NCBI GenBank assembly: GCA_937911965.1
Contig: CALDPL010000527.1
Span: 1-11,637, forward strand
Source: an uncultured Allomuricauda sp.
GTDB lineage: Bacteria; Bacteroidota; Bacteroidia; Flavobacteriales; Flavobacteriaceae
Reading direction: 5' to 3'
DNA length: 11,637 bases
The notes under the pieces are model-generated. The model was not told where the DNA came from. It saw nothing but the letters and a program-made list of their open reading frames with translations, and searched no databases. Position numbers and translations under genes: made by a program. Every line of letters begins with the position of its first letter. Within the stretch, counting starts at the first letter, position 1. This document shows, one piece after another, positions 1 to 6,471 of the stretch.

Positions 1-725
1 TTTCCGACGACAGCTTCATAGGGGCCTATTTTGAAAAGGGCAAGGTCCTGGAAAAATTGGGCCGCTACAACGAGGCCATTGAAAACTACGAGGCCACCAT
101 TGACAAGGACGACCCCACTTCCCATGCCTTTTTGAGGCTTGGAAGGTGCCATGAAAAATTGGGCAATAAGGAACTGGCCAAATATTACTACTACCAAACG
201 GTCCATGAGGACCCGCTCCTGGACAAAGGTTGGCTGGCCATAACGAATTTTCACTTTAGGCTGAAGGAGTACAAAAAAGCCCTGTATTACATCAACAAGG
301 CCATCAACATAGATGGGGAGAACCCCCTGTACTGGAAGAAGGCCGCCAAGATCTATCTTGCCCTCGAAAACCTGGATGAGGCCGATTTTGCCTTTAGGCA
401 GGCCGTGGACATGGGAAACTATGAACTGGATACCTGGAAGAACTGGGCGGAGGTCCTCAAGAGAATTGGAGATCTGGATTCCTGTATACAGATCCTGGTG
501 CAGGGTCTGGAATTCTATCCCAACTCCGCTGTGCTCACCTATAAATTGGCCGGGGCCCATATCCTGAACAATGACCCGGTGGAGGGAAGGAAATACCTGG
601 TCAAGGCCATTGGACGGAACCCCAAGAAACTCCATCTGTTCGATCGTGAATTTCCCGGGCTTGTGGGGATGAACTGGGTCAAGGAGATGATAAGCACCAT
701 TAAGGGGCCTTCCACCAAATCCTGA
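1..725 (+). CDS. TPR-repeat protein, C-terminal part (5' end outside window)
   Basis: The reading frame is open from base 3 to the TGA at 723-725 and gives 240 residues with no start codon in view, so this is the 3' part of a longer gene. A TTG at 57 is only an internal codon, because TPR sequence already precedes it. The protein is a run of about 34-residue helix-turn-helix units with the usual TPR pattern (for example LGRYNEAIENYEATI, KEYKKALYYINKAINID, ENLDEADFAFRQAV). Such repeats bind other proteins, and no catalytic domain is visible. No signal peptide can be judged because the N-terminus is missing. From family knowledge, flavobacteria often carry a TPR protein of this kind just before DUF368 and aroE genes, which fits this order. 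The specific partner is unknown. The TPR assignment is firm; the role is not. Confidence 0.88.
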   Translation, partial: SDDSFIGAYFEKGKVLEKLGRYNEAIENYEATIDKDDPTSHAFLRLGRCHEKLGNKELAKYYYYQTVHEDPLLDKGWLAITNFHFRLKEYKKALYYINKAINIDGENPLYWKKAAKIYLALENLDEADFAFRQAVDMGNYELDTWKNWAEVLKRIGDLDSCIQILVQGLEFYPNSAVLTYKLAGAHILNNDPVEGRKYLVKAIGRNPKKLHLFDREFPGLVGMNWVKEMISTIKGPSTKS

Positions 726-855
726 TTTCTGCCCCCCCTCCGGGGCCAATTATCGATTAATGCCCGCCCTTAATGCAGTCATGCTGTGTTTTTCCCGTAT
801 TTTTATGGCGGAAAATCAGTTTCCCATAACAAAACAGGAATCCTTTTGAAATCAA
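726..855. other. Intergenic spacer between TPR gene and DUF368 gene
   Basis: These 130 bases hold no ORF I can support. A short GC stem (GCCCC/GGGGC, about 732-748) follows the TPR stop, but no T-run follows it, so it is at best a weak terminator. The second half is AT-richer (about 790-850) and could carry the promoter of the DUF368 gene, though I see no clear Bacteroidota-type TTTG / TAnnTTTG pair. Confidence 0.3.
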
Positions 856-1893
856 ATGCACCAGCCCAGATCGTTCCTCGATAACTTCTTCATATTCATC
901 AAAGGCCTTTGTATGGGTGGGGCCAACAAGGTACCCGGGGTATCCGGAGGGATTGTCGCCTTTGTGGGCGGCTTTTATGAGGAGTTCATATATTCCCTGC
1001 AAAAGCTCAACAGCAAGGCCTTGAGACTGGTCCTCAACGGGAGGTTCAAGAGTTTCATCCAATATACCAATGCCAAGTTTCTGGGACTGCTTATCCTGGG
1101 GATGTTGGTGAGCTATTTCAGTGTTTCCAGGGTCCTTGATTATTTCCTGGTTCATTATGAAGTCTATGTTTGGGCCTGCTTCTTTGGAATGGTGGTGGGT
1201 TCGATCTACTATATAGGAAAGGACTTTGGACCGTGGAACCAAAAGACGGTCGCCTCGGCGATCCTGGGATTGGTGATCGGGGTATCCATCAGTTTTTTGA
1301 ACCCCGCCACCCAGAACGACAACCTGATCTTCGTGTTTTTCTGTGGGATCATCAGTGTTTCGGGAATGACCCTACCCGGGTTATCGGGTTCCTTTATTCT
1401 GATTCTTTTGGGCAATTATGTGCTGTTGCTGGTGGATTCGGTGAATGCCCTCTACGACACCTTTGCGGAGGTGTTTTCCGGGGACTTCAGCTTTTTGACC
1501 AATAGCGAACGCCTGGAGATCCTTAAGGTCCTTGCGGTCTTTACCCTGGGATCCGTAACCGGATTGGTCACCTTCTCCCACATGCTGAGTTATCTGCTCA
1601 AGCATTTCAAGGACATCACCACGGCCCTGATCCTGGGATTCATTACCGGGTCTTTGGGGGTGATATGGCCCTGGAAGCAGACCATCCATAAAATGGATGC
1701 CTCGGGCAGGGCCCTTTTGGACTCCAACGGGGACGAAATTGTGCTGAACTACGAACGATATATTCCCGATTGGGGCAGTGCCCAGACCCTGTGGGCCATT
1801 TTTTATGTTATCTTGGGCATAGTGTTATTGTTGATATTGGATTGGTATGGAAGAAAAAGAAATCAAAAAAAACCGGTTCGGCCTCCTAGGTAG
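856..1893 (+). CDS. DUF368 membrane protein (PopT-type polyprenyl-phosphate transporter family)
   Basis: This is a 345-residue, strongly hydrophobic protein with about eight or more membrane segments. It carries both DUF368 hallmark half-motifs: GGANKVPGVSGG at residues 21-32 and MTLPGLSGS at 171-179, the latter followed by a hydrophobic run ending LLGNY. The repeated P-G-x-S-G element suggests the duplicated inverted-repeat fold of the family. From the literature, DUF368 (PopT) and DedA (UptA) proteins recycle undecaprenyl phosphate across the cytoplasmic membrane for cell-wall and surface-polymer synthesis. Applying that role here is inference from the family. The ATG at 856 is the first possible start, because an in-frame TGA lies at 847-849; no clear Shine-Dalgarno is present, as is usual in Bacteroidota. 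The basic tail (YGRKRNQKKPVRPPR) overlaps the start of aroE by 47 bases, implying co-transcription. Confidence 0.9.
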   Translation: MHQPRSFLDNFFIFIKGLCMGGANKVPGVSGGIVAFVGGFYEEFIYSLQKLNSKALRLVLNGRFKSFIQYTNAKFLGLLILGMLVSYFSVSRVLDYFLVHYEVYVWACFFGMVVGSIYYIGKDFGPWNQKTVASAILGLVIGVSISFLNPATQNDNLIFVFFCGIISVSGMTLPGLSGSFILILLGNYVLLLVDSVNALYDTFAEVFSGDFSFLTNSERLEILKVLAVFTLGSVTGLVTFSHMLSYLLKHFKDITTALILGFITGSLGVIWPWKQTIHKMDASGRALLDSNGDEIVLNYERYIPDWGSAQTLWAIFYVILGIVLLLILDWYGRKRNQKKPVRPPR

Positions 1894-2602
1894 GAACATC
1901 ACCTATTCCTTTTCAAGGGGGTATTTCACCCAAAAGTTCGAGGATCTGGGCCTCGGGGACCACAGTTATGAGAATTTTGACATCCAGGACACCTCTGAAT
2001 TTGATTCCGTTCTGTCCCAGGAAAACCTCAGGGGCCTGAACGTGACCATTCCCTATAAGGAGGCGGTCCTCCCCTATTTGGCCGAATTGGACGACAAGGC
2101 CCGGGAGATCGGGGCCGTAAACACCATTAAATTGACCCGAAAGGGTCCCAAGGGCTACAATACGGATGCCCACGGCTTCCAAAAATCCATGGAAGCCTTG
2201 GTGAAGCCACACCACAACAAGGCCCTGATTTTGGGAACGGGCGGGGCATCAAAGGCCGTCCGTTGGGTACTGCAACAGATGGGCATCGAGACCACCTATG
2301 TTTCCAGAAGTGAGGCAGCGGGCCAGCTGACCTATGGGGAATTGGACCGGGCCATCCTCGAGGAACATCCATTGATCGTCAACTGTACCCCTTTGGGCAC
2401 CTTCCCGAAAGTGGAAGAAAAACCGCCCATCCCCTATCAATTCATCGGGCAGCGCCATCTGCTTTTCGATTTGATCTACAATCCCGACAAGACCGCTTTT
2501 TTGGCCCAGGGAGAGGCCCAGGGCGCAAGTATCGGCAACGGTCTGGGCATGTTGAAATGGCAGGCCGAAAAAGCCTGGGAAATTTGGAATGAGCCCCAAT
2601 AA
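1847..2602 (+). CDS. aroE: Shikimate dehydrogenase (NADP+)
   Basis: A 251-residue protein of about the normal AroE length, which reduces 3-dehydroshikimate to shikimate with NADPH in the cytoplasmic aromatic amino acid pathway. The shikimate-binding serines lie in YSFS (S21, S23). The catalytic lysine is K71 in NVTIPYK, with N92 in GAVNT and D107 in YNTDAHGF. The dinucleotide-binding loop is GTGGASKA (130-137). NCTPLG (179-184), DLIYNP (208-213) and the substrate-side Q239 complete the family pattern, so the enzyme looks intact. The Ser-Phe-Ser form is common in Bacteroidota, where other bacteria usually have Ser-Leu-Ser. The ATG at 1847 lies inside the DUF368 gene (47-base overlap in another frame), which points to one transcript and coupled translation. 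The next in-frame ATG is far into the protein, so this start is the only sensible one. Confidence 0.95.
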   Translation: MEEKEIKKNRFGLLGRNITYSFSRGYFTQKFEDLGLGDHSYENFDIQDTSEFDSVLSQENLRGLNVTIPYKEAVLPYLAELDDKAREIGAVNTIKLTRKGPKGYNTDAHGFQKSMEALVKPHHNKALILGTGGASKAVRWVLQQMGIETTYVSRSEAAGQLTYGELDRAILEEHPLIVNCTPLGTFPKVEEKPPIPYQFIGQRHLLFDLIYNPDKTAFLAQGEAQGASIGNGLGMLKWQAEKAWEIWNEPQ

Positions 2603-2676
2603 GTTCGATTCTTAGGGCAATTTGCGTCCAAAAACCTTTGATTCCCTGCAAAAAAGAAGATTCATTACCTTTGTTA

Positions 2677-2710
2677 TTGGTCGATTTAGTTGTTAAATTG
2701 GCTATATTTA
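2677..2710 (+). promoter_or_regulatory. Possible Bacteroidota-type promoter for the DUF349 gene
   Basis: An AT-rich stretch in the 137-base gap after aroE carries TATATTTA at 2703-2710, close to the Bacteroidota -7 element TAnnTTTG. A TTG at 2677-2679 could act as the -33 element, but the 23-base spacing is slightly long. It lies about 30 bases before the ATG at 2740, a sensible place for a transcription start. It rests on pattern matching alone. Confidence 0.3.
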
Positions 2711-2739
2711 AGACGGGTCATCAGTTAAAGGGACTACAG

Positions 2740-4902
2740 ATGCAGGACAAGGATCAAGAACTTCAGCAAGCTGAAGGGGGTAAAGGGCAATTATCGGAAC
2801 AAATTGGAGAGGCTTCGGCGGACCGATCAAAATCGGGAACCGAGTCCTCCGAGGAGCAACTTGCAGCGCATGGGGATCGGCCCAGCTCTGAAAGTGGGAC
2901 TCCAAGTGAAGGTGGAAAGGAAGGGGACAAAGCCGATCCGGACGATTCCGGGGAGCCCAAGAAGGAAATGGAACAGCCCCAAAAGGGGGATTCCCAGACC
3001 GGGGAACCGGTCCAGGGTGAACCTGCAGCGTCCGAAAAAGATTCGGATTCCCCCAAGGCCGATGATTCCATGGATGAAATAGACGAATCCAATGCAGAGG
3101 ACGCAGAGGATACCGACAATGAGAAGCGGCACCATATCCCTTTTTTGGACTATCACGAAATGCCCATGGAAAACCTTGTGGGCGAACTTCAACGCCTGGT
3201 GCGAAATGAAAAGGTACAGGCCATTGGGAAACACGTCAGTGCCATTAAATACGAGTTCGATCAGAAGTTCCAGGAATTTATGGAACAGAAAAAGGAGGAT
3301 TTCGTTTCACGGGGAGGCAATGAGATCGACTTCAAATACAACTCCGTGGACAAAAGGCAGTTCAACGAAGTATACCAGGACTACCGGGAAAAACGGGACC
3401 AGTATTACAAGCATCTGGAACAAAACCTCAAGAGCAACCTCCAGATCCGCCAGGAAATCATAGAGGAGCTCAAGGGTCTGATCGATGTGGAGGAGGATAT
3501 AAATACCACCTACAACAATTTCAAGGAACTACAACAACGGTGGAGAAATGCAGGCCCCGTTCCCCGCAACCATTACAACGATGTTTGGCGCACCTACCAC
3601 CACCATATGGAGATTTTTTACGATTTTCTCCATTTGAACCGGGAACTGCGGGACCTTGATTTCAAGTACAACCTGGAGGAGAAACTAAAGTTGGTGGAAC
3701 GGGCCGAGGCCCTGGCCGGGGAACCCGATCTATCCAAGGCCTTTCGGGAACTGCAGACCCTGCACAAAATATGGAAGGAGGACATCGGTCCCGTGGCCAA
3801 GGAGCAACGGGAGGAAATCTGGGAGCGTTTCAGCAATGCCACCAAGGCCATGCACCAGCGCAGGCAGGAACATTTCCAGGAATTGGAAATCGGGTACGAA
3901 AAAAACCTGGAAGAAAAAAAGAAGATCATAGACTCGATCGAAAAATTGGCCGAGAATGTCGCCACCAACCACAAACAGCTCCAAAACCAGATCCGGGAGA
4001 TCGAGGCCCTAAGGGAATCCTTTTTCAAGGCCGGAAAGGTTCCCCAACGCGTGAACGAGGAAACCTGGGCCGCCTTTAAGGGGGCGGTTCGAAAATTCAA
4101 CAGGAACAAAAACTCCTTCTACAAGAACCAGAAAAAGGAACAACAGCAGAACCTCGACAAAAAAAGGGCGTTGTTGGAATTGGCAATTTCCCTAAAGGAC
4201 AGTGAGGACCGGGAAACGGCCACCCCTGAAATGAAACGCATTCAAAGCGAATGGAAAACCATTGGCCATGTGCCCAGAAAATATTCCGATAAGATCTGGA
4301 AGGAGTTCAAGGAGGCCTGCAACCATTACTTCAACCGATTGCATGCCGATAGGACCGAGACACAAAAGGATGAATATGCGAATCTCGACAAGAAAAATGC
4401 CTGCTTGGACCGCTTGAAGGCCTATCAGTTGAGCGGGGACAAAAAGAAGGACCTTGCGGACGTCAAGGCTTTTCTCGACGAGTGGAAGCAATACGGTCGG
4501 ATCCCCCACAACAAGAAACACATCAACGGCAAGTTTGGCAAAATCGTGGATGCCCTTCTCAAGAAAATTGGGGTCAGCAAACAGGAAGCGGAACTCATTA
4601 AATACGGGGACAAGGTCCAGCGACTCGCCCAAGGGGAGGACGACAGGGCCATAGGCAACGAAAGAATCTTTATCCGCAGGAAAATTGACGAGAGCAAGGC
4701 CGAGATCAGGCAGTTGGAGAACAACCTGCAGTTTTTCTCCAATTCCTCTGAGGACAATCCCTTGGTACAGGAGGTCATAAAAAATATTGAAAGGCAAAAG
4801 GAAGGGCTTCAGACCTGGAAGGAGAAGCTCAAAAAACTGAACATACTCAAAAACAAACTCAACAGGGAAGCCGAAGAAGAGGACAGCAAGGAAGAGGAAT
4901 AA
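2740..4902 (+). CDS. DUF349 repeat protein with acidic disordered N-terminus
   Basis: This is a 720-residue protein. Residues 1 to about 130 are low-complexity and rich in S, E, D, G, P and K, so probably disordered. From about residue 131 (HHIPFLDYHEMPMENLVGEL) the rest is helical, charged and coiled-coil-like. Five DUF349 repeats are visible as W-x3-G-x-V/I-P or close variants, with the lead aromatic residue at 268, 345, 428 (Phe instead of Trp), 505 and 582, a spacing of 77-83. Each is followed by an aromatic/charged helix such as DKIWKEFKEACNHYF. The C-terminal 100 residues are a further charged coiled coil ending in an acidic tail. The molecular function of DUF349 proteins is not established to my knowledge. 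No signal peptide or membrane segment is seen, so it is probably cytoplasmic. I chose the ATG at 2740; an upstream TTG at 2638 would add 34 residues that look like translated promoter DNA. Confidence 0.88.
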   Translation: MQDKDQELQQAEGGKGQLSEQIGEASADRSKSGTESSEEQLAAHGDRPSSESGTPSEGGKEGDKADPDDSGEPKKEMEQPQKGDSQTGEPVQGEPAASEKDSDSPKADDSMDEIDESNAEDAEDTDNEKRHHIPFLDYHEMPMENLVGELQRLVRNEKVQAIGKHVSAIKYEFDQKFQEFMEQKKEDFVSRGGNEIDFKYNSVDKRQFNEVYQDYREKRDQYYKHLEQNLKSNLQIRQEIIEELKGLIDVEEDINTTYNNFKELQQRWRNAGPVPRNHYNDVWRTYHHHMEIFYDFLHLNRELRDLDFKYNLEEKLKLVERAEALAGEPDLSKAFRELQTLHKIWKEDIGPVAKEQREEIWERFSNATKAMHQRRQEHFQELEIGYEKNLEEKKKIIDSIEKLAENVATNHKQLQNQIREIEALRESFFKAGKVPQRVNEETWAAFKGAVRKFNRNKNSFYKNQKKEQQQNLDKKRALLELAISLKDSEDRETATPEMKRIQSEWKTIGHVPRKYSDKIWKEFKEACNHYFNRLHADRTETQKDEYANLDKKNACLDRLKAYQLSGDKKKDLADVKAFLDEWKQYGRIPHNKKHINGKFGKIVDALLKKIGVSKQEAELIKYGDKVQRLAQGEDDRAIGNERIFIRRKIDESKAEIRQLENNLQFFSNSSEDNPLVQEVIKNIERQKEGLQTWKEKLKKLNILKNKLNREAEEEDSKEEE

Positions 4903-4943
4903 GCCCACCCTCCAAACAACAAACAACCAAACACGACCAATTG

Positions 4944-5858
4944 ATGAAACAGCACCCCATTTTATTTTTGGCCCTGTACCTCACCTTTTTTGGTGTACAG
5001 GCCCAAAACGGTACAGTGGATACCTCCCACAAGATCACCAGCAAACTTATGAAACGGGAAATGTCCTATTCCGTTTACCTTCCACCCGATTACCATACCT
5101 CCACAAGGTCCTACCCCGTACTTTATCTATTTCACGGAATGACCGGGGACCATACCGATTGGGCCATCAAGGGCGAGGCCGGCCAGATAGCCGATCGGGC
5201 CATAAAAAAGGGAGATGCCCCACCGATGATCATCATCATGCCGGACGGCCTTCCGGATGCCTTCTACATCAACAATTACGACGGTTCCGTGCCCTGGGAG
5301 GATTTCTTTTACCGGGAGCTCCTCCCCGAAGTGGAAAAGAAGTTCCGAATCAAGGGGGAACGAAGTACCCGGGCCATTGCCGGGCTCTCCATGGGAGGAT
5401 ATGGTGCCCTCTATCACGGGATTAAATACAAAGAACTGTTCACCCACTGCTATGCCATGAGTGCCGCCGTTCTGGAACGGAAGGCCGTCAAGGGGGAAGA
5501 GGAATTGTCCGAGTTTGAAAGAACCCTTGGCCTTAGGCTATGGGGGCCCTTGAACGAGGAAGGTTTTCCAGAGAACTACAAGGCGCATTCCATTCACGAA
5601 ATGATCAAGGTCATCGAGCTGGACCGGAATCCCGCCGATCCCTTCCCCATGCCACCGAATTCCGGATTGCCAAAGCTGTACATCGATTGTGGGGACGACG
5701 ATTTTCTATTGCAACAGAACACCTCCCTGGTCCATCTGTTGAAGGAAAAACGCATTCCCTTCGAGTTTAGGGTCCGGGATGGGGGACATACCTGGGAATA
5801 TTGGAGAACGGCTCTGAAAACGGCCCTGGTGGAGAGCGGGGATGCCTTTAGGAATTGA
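4944..5858 (+). CDS. Secreted alpha/beta-hydrolase, esterase D / feruloyl esterase type
   Basis: A 304-residue protein with a Sec signal peptide (MKQHPILFLALYLTFFGVQA, likely cleaved after VQA at residue 20), so it is probably exported to the periplasm or beyond. The mature part is a putative esterase domain (PF00756 type). The nucleophile is S149 in GLSMGG. An acidic residue in CGDDDF (most likely D253) and H282 in GGHTW complete the triad. LFHGMTG (62-68) lies at the oxyanion strand, and IIIMPDG (96-102) is the usual next strand. Members hydrolyse feruloyl, acetyl or other esters on polysaccharides or small thioesters; the substrate cannot be told from sequence. The ATG at 4944 is preferred over the adjacent TTG at 4941. 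The gene starts 41 bases after the DUF349 stop, behind an A/C-rich leader with no terminator, so read-through is possible. No CAZyme or SusCD neighbours are in view to hint at a carbohydrate target. Confidence 0.9.
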   Translation: MKQHPILFLALYLTFFGVQAQNGTVDTSHKITSKLMKREMSYSVYLPPDYHTSTRSYPVLYLFHGMTGDHTDWAIKGEAGQIADRAIKKGDAPPMIIIMPDGLPDAFYINNYDGSVPWEDFFYRELLPEVEKKFRIKGERSTRAIAGLSMGGYGALYHGIKYKELFTHCYAMSAAVLERKAVKGEEELSEFERTLGLRLWGPLNEEGFPENYKAHSIHEMIKVIELDRNPADPFPMPPNSGLPKLYIDCGDDDFLLQQNTSLVHLLKEKRIPFEFRVRDGGHTWEYWRTALKTALVESGDAFRN

Positions 5859-5873
5859 GATGACGCATTTTAA

Positions 5874-5950
5874 ATCGAGTAGGAAGGTAGGGATTATTTC
5901 CCTACCTGTCCTCTCACAACACCCAGCGTACGGATCCGTACTGGGCGTTT
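5874..5950 (-). ncRNA. Group II intron RNA domains V and VI with branch point and 3' splice site
   Basis: Domain V (5917-5950) folds as a lower stem AACGCCCAG/CTGGGTGTT, a two-base bulge on the 3' side and a self-complementary upper stem around TACGGATCCGTA. The lower strand contains the CGC form of the catalytic triad. Domain VI (5877-5915) has the stem GAG-AGGA-(C)-AGGTAGGGA, loop AATAA, then TCCCTACCT-TCCT-(A)-CTC. The single unpaired A on its 3' side (5880) is the expected lariat branch point. The intron then ends GAT at 5876-5874, matching the AY end of the class. These are direct base-pairing observations; catalytic activity was not tested and is impossible for this fragment alone. Confidence 0.85.
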
Positions 5951-5952
5951 CC

Positions 5953-6369
5953 TTAAGTTTGGACACTGACCTTTCGATAATGGTCCAACAGCATCACGTA
6001 TCCTGCTCTTCTAAGGTTTTCCGTGGTAATAGTGGTTTTGAGAATAAAACTATTGGCCGTATGCCAATAGCTTTTCCTAGTATTTGCCCACACATAAGCC
6101 TTGGGTTTCACAACCCCTAGCTTTATCAGATTCCTCATTCTGGTCCTTATTCGTTTCCATTGTTTCCATATCACCATCCTGAGTCGTCTTCGGTACCACT
6201 CATCCAAGTCACGTAGCAGTTTGTTCATGTCTGCCAATTTGAAGTAGTTCACCCATCCAGTGATATACTGGCGTAGGGCTTCTTTCCTTCGTTCATTGCC
6301 CCAGCCATTGTTGCGTGATGTCAGCTCTTTGATTCTGGCCTTCATCTTGGTTACACTCTTTTGGTGCAC
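5953..6369 (-). CDS. ltrA: Group II intron maturase / reverse transcriptase, C-terminal fragment
   Basis: About 138 residues remain in frame up to the TAA at 5953-5955. They match the maturase (domain X) region of group II intron proteins: KSVTKMKARIKELTSR (4-19), ITGWVNYFKLAD (36-47), LDEWYRRRLRMVIWKQWK (55-72), KSYWHTANS (99-107) and LRRAGYVMLLDHY (119-131). This domain binds the intron RNA and helps it fold and splice. The reverse transcriptase domains (fingers, palm with YADD, most of the thumb) should lie upstream and are missing because the contig changes source there. The GTG at 6369 is therefore not a real start. No HNH endonuclease follows domain X, so the element would be of the endonuclease-lacking kind. 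The stop codon sits just before domain V, as usual. Confidence 0.88.
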   Translation of the reverse strand: MHQKSVTKMKARIKELTSRNNGWGNERRKEALRQYITGWVNYFKLADMNKLLRDLDEWYRRRLRMVIWKQWKRIRTRMRNLIKLGVVKPKAYVWANTRKSYWHTANSFILKTTITTENLRRAGYVMLLDHYRKVSVQT

Positions 6370-6376
6370 CCGCAGC
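6363..6376. other. Join between Bacteroidota and actinobacterial sequence
   Basis: Left of here the - strand reads as group II maturase; right of here it reads as high-GC actinobacterial coding DNA in a different frame. The two gene fragments meet at GGTGCACC, which contains the palindrome GTGCAC (6364-6369). GTGCAC encodes Val-His, which fits the maturase family (VHxKS), and it also fits the actinobacterial frame (GGG TGC ACC). It may therefore be a short shared sequence that hides the exact breakpoint. No integrase, att site, IS end or tRNA is present. A chimeric assembly or amplification product is the simplest reading. Confidence 0.85.
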
Positions 6377-6419
6377 CGCCCTTCTCGACGAGGGGCAGGG
6401 TGCGGGGGGAGTCGGTCAT
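6363..6419 (-). CDS. Small cysteine-containing ORF, N-terminal fragment cut by the join
   Basis: On the - strand an ATG at 6419-6417 follows a good Shine-Dalgarno (AGGAG, 6 bases before the start) and lies 52 bases after the narK stop. It encodes MTDSPRTLPLVEKGGCGCT before the sequence changes; in the chimeric sequence it then runs into a stop at 6353-6351 (22 codons in total). The ribosome site, the spacing and the codon style show a real gene that is the third member of the narK operon. The LPLVE..GCGC start recalls short Cys-rich leaders of actinobacterial redox or DUF2249-type proteins found near nitrate genes, but this is a faint resemblance. The function cannot be stated. Confidence 0.5.
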
Positions 6420-6471
6420 GTCGGTCTCCTGGTCGTGACGGTCGGGGTATGGGGTGCGCGGGCGGCGGTGA

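Larger units (their letters stand above)
5874..6369 (-). mobile_element. Group II intron, 3' portion only (truncated at the contig join)
   Basis: On the - strand this region holds, in order, the C-terminal maturase part of an intron-encoded protein, a domain V hairpin, a domain VI hairpin and a typical intron end. After the bulged branch-point A (complement of T5880) comes CTCGAT, which puts the 3' splice site between 5874 and 5873. The intron lies 16 bases beyond the stop of the esterase gene, in antisense orientation, in a neutral intergenic place. The 5' part (domains I-IV start, the reverse transcriptase and the 5' splice site) is absent, because actinobacterial DNA begins at about 6363-6376. 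GC here is lower than in the flanking genes on either side, as expected for a mobile element. The intron type and 3' boundary are well supported; its full length is unknown. Confidence 0.88.

Noticed and set aside
2638..2739. N-terminal extension of the DUF349 protein from a TTG start
   Set aside because: The 34 extra residues come from AT-rich DNA with promoter-like elements and do not resemble the acidic N-terminus that follows the ATG at 2740.
5881..5912. Hairpin AGGTAGGGA/TCCCTACCT as a transcription terminator for the esterase gene
   Set aside because: No T-run follows on the + strand, and the hairpin fits domain VI of the group II intron on the - strand, including the bulged branch-point A.
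6364..6396. A genuine maturase reading frame continuing across the join (the frame stays open to the right)
   Set aside because: The residues to the right (PAPRRE-type, Arg/Gly/Pro-rich) do not resemble the thumb region of a reverse transcriptase; the open frame is a by-product of high GC. Only the LRVH residues next to the join fit the family by chance or microhomology.
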